From positions 7,482,032 to 7,546,031 of the forward strand of contig NC_043741.1 of the NCBI RefSeq assembly GCF_004337985.1: a DNA stretch of 64,000 bases, read 5' to 3'. A program made the position numbers and the translations under genes. The notes beneath the pieces are model-generated. The model was not told the origin of the DNA, did not search any database, and worked only from the letters and a program-made list of their open reading frames with translations. This document shows, in pieces, positions 58,174 to 64,000 of the stretch. The stretch comes from Pyricularia pennisetigena. Taxonomy: Eukaryota; Ascomycota; Sordariomycetes; Magnaporthales; Pyriculariaceae. The stretch's first letter is position 1; each line of letters opens with the position of its first letter.

Positions 58174-59941
58174 TACATTGGCCGAAAAGATCGCGCTCGT
58201 TCTAGTCTGAGGACATCTTGTCGCATTTCGCCGTTTATGGCGGTACCACCAACGATAATTTGTCGCATTTCGCCGTTTATAACGGTATTTTTAATAATAT
58301 ATTTGATATCACGATATCGCGTATAATTATTTTATTAATATAAGGATAATTTGTGGTATTCTGCCGTTTGTAGCGGGTAAATGCAATATATTCGCATTAT
58401 AATGGCAAAAGAAAATAATATACCCATAATATGCAATTAAATATTTGTATAAAAAAATAAATAAAAATTATAAAAATATATAGTAATTTGCGTTAAGTTT
58501 ATTGGAGTTTGCTGAGTATTTGAATGCCGGCCGCGTTTTTATAGCTACTGTATTTGGAAAGATATTAAAATATTAAATAAAATCTGTAATTTTTTATTAT
58601 ATTTAATTTTTGTTTTAAATAATGGTATGCAATAATTATTTTAATTTAGTTTACAGTTTTTATCCCTTAGTAGACCTAATATTGCAAATTGCATGCAATT
58701 ATCGATTGAAACAAAAGTTTTATTAATATTCTTATATAAATTAACAATTTGTTAAAAAATTAAATAATTTACGCAAATATTGGTAGAATAAAAATATTTT
58801 GAATTAATACAATTTTTTATAAGTTTGTTAATAAATTTTAGATAAGTTTTTTTTTATAAATTTTATTCAATTAAATAAAGCAAAAAATATAAAAATAGCA
58901 CAAATCTAGCATTTTTTATTATAAAAAAATAAAAAGGCCCGGTATTGAAAATTGGGTTTCACGTTGACGTTTATTTATATACACACTCCATTTCTACAAA
59001 CTTTGGTTTTATTAATGTTAAAATTGGTAAAAATATAAAAACATTTCGATTGCAAAATATATATAAAATTGGATACACTTTACCTATCCGTATATTTAAC
59101 CGCTAAAATAATTGGATAAGCGTACAAAAGTGTAATGTTATATTAAATATATATATGCCACCCCTCACGTGCAAAAACCACCAGATTTGGCTGCAAAACA
59201 AAAATAATATAAAAATAATTAAATAAAGCAAAAAGATTTATAAAATACACATTTAGCATTTTCTTTTATTAAACAATTTTTGAAACCGATATTATAGGCA
59301 GGATTGGACTTGGACGTTTGTTTATATACGTAATCGAATCTCTGAAGTTTTGGTTTTATTATCGTTAAAACTGGTAAAAATATAAACGAGTTTCGATTGT
59401 AAATTATATATAAAAAAGTATATACTTTGCTTATCCGTTTATTTAACTGCTTATATAATCCGATATAAACACCAAGATTTTTTATAACGATATATACATA
59501 TATACGACCCTCCACGTGCAAAATATATAAAATTTGGTCAAAAATTAAAAATAATATTAAACAAAATCGAAAATTGAAAAAAAAATCGAAAAAACAGTAC
59601 CGCTATAAACGGATTAAGGGCGGGTTATATCCAACTTTTAATTGGCGTACCGGGTGCAAAAAATTTTAAATTGATGAAAAAGGCCTACCAATTCCTATTT
59701 TCAACGATATTTTCTTTTTTCGATATTTTACGTGGTTGTGGAATAATAAAGGAGTATCGGTCGCAAAAAGGCCAAAAATACCGCCATAAACGGCGAAAAT
59801 CGACAAATTGTCCTCAGACCTGAACCAGAGCGTTCTTTGGATGGACCCACAGGTACATTGCAAAGCCGCAATTGAGCCACGAAGTGGAGCGAAGTGGATC
59901 AATTGTGGAGCTCTGGGCTTCAGGGATGAGCCCTGAGACTA
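58174..59941 (+). repeat. repeat family R, copy 4
   Basis: Collinear with 21086-22345, with TTTGTCGCATTTCGCCGTT repeated twice near the start (58209 and 58260), the blocks at 58965-59140 and 59310-59520, and the ACCGCTATAAACGGATTAA end (59600-59618). It ends with GGGATGAGCCCTGAGACTA at 59941, the inverted form of the sequence at 22340. No coding capacity. Confidence 0.6.
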
Positions 59942-60220
59942 GCGATTAACGTGGATTTTAAAAGCGATTTTTTTTTTTTTTTGCAGGGCTAAACAACGCG
60001 TTACGGCTTTAAATATTTAATAATGAAATATATTACAAAATCAATCGCGGCTGTAATTTCAGGTTGTAAAATCGTTAAATCAAATAACAATTGCGTTAGC
60101 TGCAAAAAAAGTACGAAATACCTGTGGGTCGAAAATTTGAAATTATATGAACGTTATGAAAGTTACATCAACAAATATACGGTGACAGGGGGTGGTTTTT
60201 TTTTGCCTGCCACCATAGTA

Positions 60221-60309
60221 ATTGGTCGAAAAGCCATGTGGCTGAAAGGTACATGGAGCGCTCGGTCCCCACTGCGAAGCAGGGGGACCTAGTCTGAGCA
60301 CTGAGACTA
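60221..60309 (-). repeat. hairpin-rich boundary repeat, right copy
   Basis: Inverted copy of 20997-21085 (86 of 89 positions). Ends CTGAGACTA, after which composition becomes normal. Preceded by CCACCATAGTA. Confidence 0.85.
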
Positions 60310-60801
60310 GCCTTTACTGTGATCGGCACGACCTAGCAGTTCGCCATATCGCGGACCCTACCGTTTAGGTCCAAGCACTCCCAGACCCAACCTACAGCGA
60401 CTGGTCATTTCCAACAAATGTAAATTTACTGCCGCCAGGCTCGCCGTTATGGTGCCGATGCCTAATATAAACTAGGTTGTGATCGCCATCCCCGCCGCAA
60501 TTGTCTCCGATATCACGTCATGGGCGCAATTTGTTGTTTAAATATTAATCTCGGGACATCTTTCCGGAGATTTCTCGCCAACCTAATCGCCAACCTAATC
60601 GCCACCTACTTCACTTACGCTGCTGGCCCTGTGCAAAGTGTGATTTTCGGGGGAAGTTTAACTTTCCAAACTTTGTTAAACCGACTGCCATTTCTTATTG
60701 GGATCCCAAAAATGCCCGCTTGTAGCGCACACTACTGTCAGGGCTCACCCCTAGGTAGGAAGCTCTGAAACTAGGTATTTTCGCCCAAAAGATTAAGGCT
60801 T
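60310..60801. other. intergenic, 3' flank of the MFS gene
   Basis: Normal composition. An 82-codon frame at 60520-60768 has no domain. A short direct repeat CCAACCTAATCG occurs twice at about 60580-60603. No gene called. Confidence 0.5.
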
Positions 60802-62493
60802 TTACTTGAGCTTTCCTTCCAAACGCCAAATCAGATATGCTGACCAACCAACCGGCACCGCCGCCAACGTTAACAACCATGCCGCACTATTAAGTATACC
60901 CAATATATCTAAGCCGACCAGCACGACGGCGCACCCTACCGCACTCGCCACTTGAGGTACAGAAATAGCCATATTATGTAAACCTTGAATGGCTGCAGTG
61001 CCGGCTGGCAGTGACGAGATTTCTGTGTTGATTAAGGCGAAAGGAACCCATATAGTCACTGCCCAAGTAGCGCCAATAAATGATAAGAGGGCAAGAGCCC
61101 AAACAGAAGTACGTATGATGGCTGTAGGGAAAAGGCAAAGAGTTGCGAGTAATTGTGAAGCGAGCCAAATTCGAGGATGGTTATCGTGACAAAGGACGGT
61201 GGTTGTCGCGTTTAACAAGCTTAACAGAAAAGTGGCTTGCAAAGTCCCTAACGCAAAGGCGACGGAAGCGTAAAGCTGGTAGGGCTTCGCGTAAGTCTCC
61301 GGATCGGGATGTCCCTCCTGAATGGCCTCCAAGTGTGCTGTTATATTATAATGTTCAGCTTTTGCAAGTAAGATAATCCTTGGAAGAAAAATAAGAATGG
61401 GCCTTTACCTATTCTGTGGATGTATCTGGACAAAACAGGTTTTAGTCCTGCTGCCCTGGAATCAACAAACTTGTATGACTTTGCGTAAAGGAATGGACCC
61501 AATATAAAAGAACTCACGTAGACATATAATATAACACAGGGAACCATCCGCACCAAGCAAATAATTGTACACCACAAACCTTCCCCGTTACTGGTGGCAA
61601 CTGCCTCCATCGCCGCGTAAGCTCATAAGGCGAATATTTGTCGAAAAATCGTATATGCCTTGCAGTTTCGGCTTTCTGCAAAGAGGGCGATGCGGCGGAC
61701 TGGGGGACAAACCAACATACCAGCCCGACAGAAATAGCCGAACAGGAAGAGGCCACCCAAGTTAAAGTGCGAAACGCAAAAACCGCGTCCACTTGATATT
61801 TCAGGGTGGAGGAGGATACAAAACTCGATATGGCTAAAATCGCAGACCCTAGTACGCTCCAACGCATAGACCAGGCAGCCGCGGCAGACTGTTGTGCGGG
61901 AGGGCAGGCGTCGACAATGAGGGCACGCACGCCTACTGAGTAAACGTTAATTGCGAATAGAACAACAAATAAGCAAACCATGGCGATGGCGCAAGGTTGC
62001 CAAGTGTTCGCAATCTTTGTCGCCCCCAACTCCGGCGCGTAGGCCATCAAAACTGTGGCTATGATTGTTGTTGCCGTTCCGGTCATCATAACTGGCTTAC
62101 GTCGCCCAAAAGGGTGGTGCAATTCGTCGCTAATTTGTCCAACTATCGGTTGGACAAAAATGCCAAAAATGGGTCCTAAGGCCCAAGCTAAAGAGACGAA
62201 AAAGGGTGGTATACCGAGGGACCGGAGGTATGGCTGGGGATTTATGTGTCAGTATAGGTCTGTAGAAAGATGAGAAATAAATAGGTAGAGCATACCGTTC
62301 CATTGCTCTGCAGCAGGAACCAATACACCTGTAGGCCGAGGTTGGGACATGTCAAGAGAACGAGGCGTGAGATAGAGAGTGGTTTGGGTTCCTTTGGTTC
62401 AGATCCGTCGAGCTCCAAAAACAGGTGTTCGCACTCCTCGGAAACAGTTTCTAATGGGGAGACATACGGCCAAGATGAGATTGTCATCTTCAT
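60802..62493 (-). CDS. MFS sugar transporter (sucrose/alpha-glucoside type)
   Basis: Four exons (62493-62296, 62233-61518, 61455-61409, 61337-60802) with introns of 62, 62 and 71 bases give 498 residues in frame. The N-terminal cytosolic part ends near residue 38. The loop between helices 2 and 3 carries DELHHPFGRRKP (102-113), the MFS RxGRR signature in the form seen in sucrose/glycoside-proton symporters. Later segments include WCGWFPVLYYMST and WAVTIWVPFALINTEIS, typical of the second half. The C-terminus ends in a short cytosolic tail (RLEGKLK). Exon 3 (47 bases) is the least certain. It would import a disaccharide with protons across the plasma membrane. It lies 492 bases from the repeat island and is undamaged. 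Confidence 0.82.
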
Positions 62494-62822
62494 ATATTCC
62501 ACAAGGACAAGAAAGAAGGGATAATTTGAGGAAGCGAGTGGAGTTTGTCTATTGTCACGACAAGGCGAATCATAGCTAGTTATACATTTGATGTAACCCA
62601 TAAGTCAAGGTTCTCCCATTGCCAATGTCTTCTAATGCTCTCGCACAGACAGAGCTTAAACTCTGACAGTGTTCGCAGATGTGGATGGAGCCCATGTATC
62701 CTATGTCCTAGCTCGCAGAATCCGGTCATGTGCCAGAAAATAGGGATGAAGCCTAATTTTGATCATCAATTCCAATTTCCAAAACTCGTGGCAAAAGCCA
62801 GCTTCCTCAAGTTCGGACACGA
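62494..62822. other. intergenic between MFS gene and small secreted gene
   Basis: Promoter of the MFS gene and 3' flank of the next gene, both on the minus strand. No clear TATA box or other gene seen. Confidence 0.5.
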
Positions 62823-63139
62823 CTACTCGTTGTAGTACATTAGGAGGTCATCAGCCTTGTCGCGAGTCTCAACGATGGGCTGAGCCGCGGCGGCCGGCTC
62901 GACTTTAGTCTTGGCCTTCATGTCCTTGGACATGGACTCAAGGGCCTCTGCAGGAGATCCCAAGGCTTTGACAGCATCTTTGGGGCCGCTAATGGTCCAG
63001 ACCACATTGTCCCGCTCTTCTTCATGGTTAGTCTGGAGAAGTGTCAAGTAGGGTCGGTAGGGATTCATTTACTTTCTGGCACAACGGCTGAAAGGGCCAG
63101 GGTGGCGAAGGCGGTAATGAAAACGGCTTTGGCAAACAT
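62823..63139 (-). CDS. small secreted protein without cysteines, 87 aa
   Basis: Exon 1 (63139-63073) encodes a signal peptide MFAKAVFITAFATLALSAVV. The donor GTAAAT follows, and after a 53-base intron with branch CTAAC exon 2 (63019-62823) continues KERDNVVWTISGPKDAVKAL to DDLLMYYNE. An alternative acceptor three bases on would remove one residue. The mature part is charged, Ala- and Lys-rich, with no Cys. No family recognised. Without splicing, exon 1 would stop after 22 codons. Confidence 0.6.
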
Positions 63140-64000
63140 TGTGTGGTGTATTTTTCGAAGATTGCAAACGTATTTCAAAAGATAATTTGAAAACTAGGCT
63201 GTGGACTTTTGTGCATACAAATGCATGGTGAGAAAGGAGTTCGAGGATTTCCTCCAAACGGTCAAATGAGCATGTTTAAAAGCATTTTGAAATTATAGGG
63301 GCATTATTGTCAGTAATGGAGATAAACGATAGAAACCTATAGAAAACCCCGTATTGAATAAACAACCTTATGAACGCGTTTCATTTTTCACACTTGTGGG
63401 TCATTTTCCACCGGTCACGGTGACTTTTCTTTGCGCGATACGGGTGCGGGATTGGACAACATGGAAAAAAGCTTATGTACGAGGCCTTTCCATTTCACCG
63501 AATATCGGCCGCGCTACATGCAGTGGTTAAAACATACTATTTTTTAAGTTCAACATATGGTTTTTTAAACAAACTTGAATAATTTCAAAGGTTATATATT
63601 CTTTCAAGGATTACTACATGGTATCGTAATCTCCGAAACTAACTCGTATGCCGTTCGGGGAGCAAGGCACGCCCTGATTCGTACTACTAGTAGGCTATTT
63701 ACTTTCGGGAAATGAACTTACTATTACCATTAACATCCGGTAAAGTATGGTTTATACCCCTATCCCTGCAAAATATCTCAGTGTACTTTCTGCTTCCAGA
63801 ATATAGAGTTTCGAGTTTTAGAATTACCTTTATGTCTACACATTATACTGGAATAATCTATCGAAATTATTATACTTTTTTCGATTCTTGTAGACCTCTT
63901 CCGCTACCCTTAAACATTATTTATCTCGTTTATCTTGACTGGGAAACTCGCTAATGTCAGCAAGATACTGCTGTCAAATACCGGTCGTTTGAATCGAGCG
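63140..64000. other. intergenic, no supported gene
   Basis: The upstream region of the small secreted gene and beyond. An 80-codon frame at 63712-63954 has no support. Composition is slightly AT-rich but not like the island. Confidence 0.5.

Larger units (their letters stand above)
20997..60309. other. AT-rich RIP-decayed repeat island
   Basis: Composition becomes abruptly AT-rich at 20997 and returns to normal at 60309. Nearly all retrotransposon frames inside carry stop codons at positions where CAA, CAG or TGG are expected, and many gag-pol motifs have G-to-A or C-to-T changes, as RIP makes. It contains an old repeat family R, two copia-type copies, three gypsy-type copies and two copies of a third LTR. 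Short GC-normal segments (the 89-bp boundary repeats and the 661-bp LTRs) are spared. No intact host gene is visible. Confidence 0.9.

Noticed and set aside
60023..60292. 89-codon frame near the right edge of the island
   Set aside because: Runs into the boundary repeat and is not preserved at the left edge; no domain.
20997..60309. Giant Starship-type cargo element
   Set aside because: No tyrosine-recombinase (DUF3435-type) captain frame at either edge and no cargo genes; the content is nested retrotransposons. TIRs of this kind are also not expected.

Overview
The window looks like a piece of a filamentous ascomycete (Pezizomycotina) chromosome. The protein genes have short GT..AG introns of about 50-110 bases with CTAAC-type branch sites, GC-rich codon use, TATA boxes about 125-175 bases before the start codons, and family types (HsbA-like, NmrA-like, small secreted proteins) typical of these fungi. 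A Sordariomycete is my guess; the sequence does not prove it.

Region 1 (1-20996) has normal base composition and sparse genes. It holds a secreted, probably GPI-anchored HsbA-like cell-surface protein (2305-3198, minus), an NmrA-like NAD(P)-binding protein cut by an assembly gap (5964-7215), a small secreted protein with four cysteines (11256-11884), a 489-bp hAT-like MITE (12829-13317), a doubtful small secreted protein (15011-15277), a short-chain dehydrogenase (15931-16884) and two more small secreted proteins (18225-18559 and 19753-20333).

Region 2 (20997-60309) is a 39-kb AT-rich island full of stop codons, with the C-to-T/G-to-A decay expected of repeat-induced point mutation (RIP). 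It is a nest of retrotransposons. An older repeat family (R) is split by copia element A (23031-39139, minus) and by gypsy element 2 (42717-57658, plus). Copia A is itself split by a solo LTR (TSD CGCGT) and by gypsy element 1 (27377-35130, minus, TSD TTTAT). Gypsy 2 is split by gypsy element 3 (44702-51988, minus, TSD TCCGG). A truncated copia C (39819-41920, plus) lies inverted to copia A. Both edges of the island carry the same 89-bp hairpin-rich sequence in inverted orientation.

The most interesting signal is that both gypsy families carry a long reading frame on the antisense strand between pol and the 3' LTR. In family G1 (elements 1 and 2) this frame contains a 120-bp minisatellite with 5 units in one copy and 4 in the other. 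In family G2 (element 3) it encodes a short charged, probably helical protein.

Region 3 (60310-64000) returns to normal composition and holds a four-exon MFS sugar (sucrose/alpha-glucoside type) transporter (60802-62493, minus) and a short secreted protein (62823-63139, minus). The overall picture is a repeat island flanked by genes for secreted proteins and a nutrient transporter, as in the gene-sparse compartments of many plant- or insect-associated fungi.
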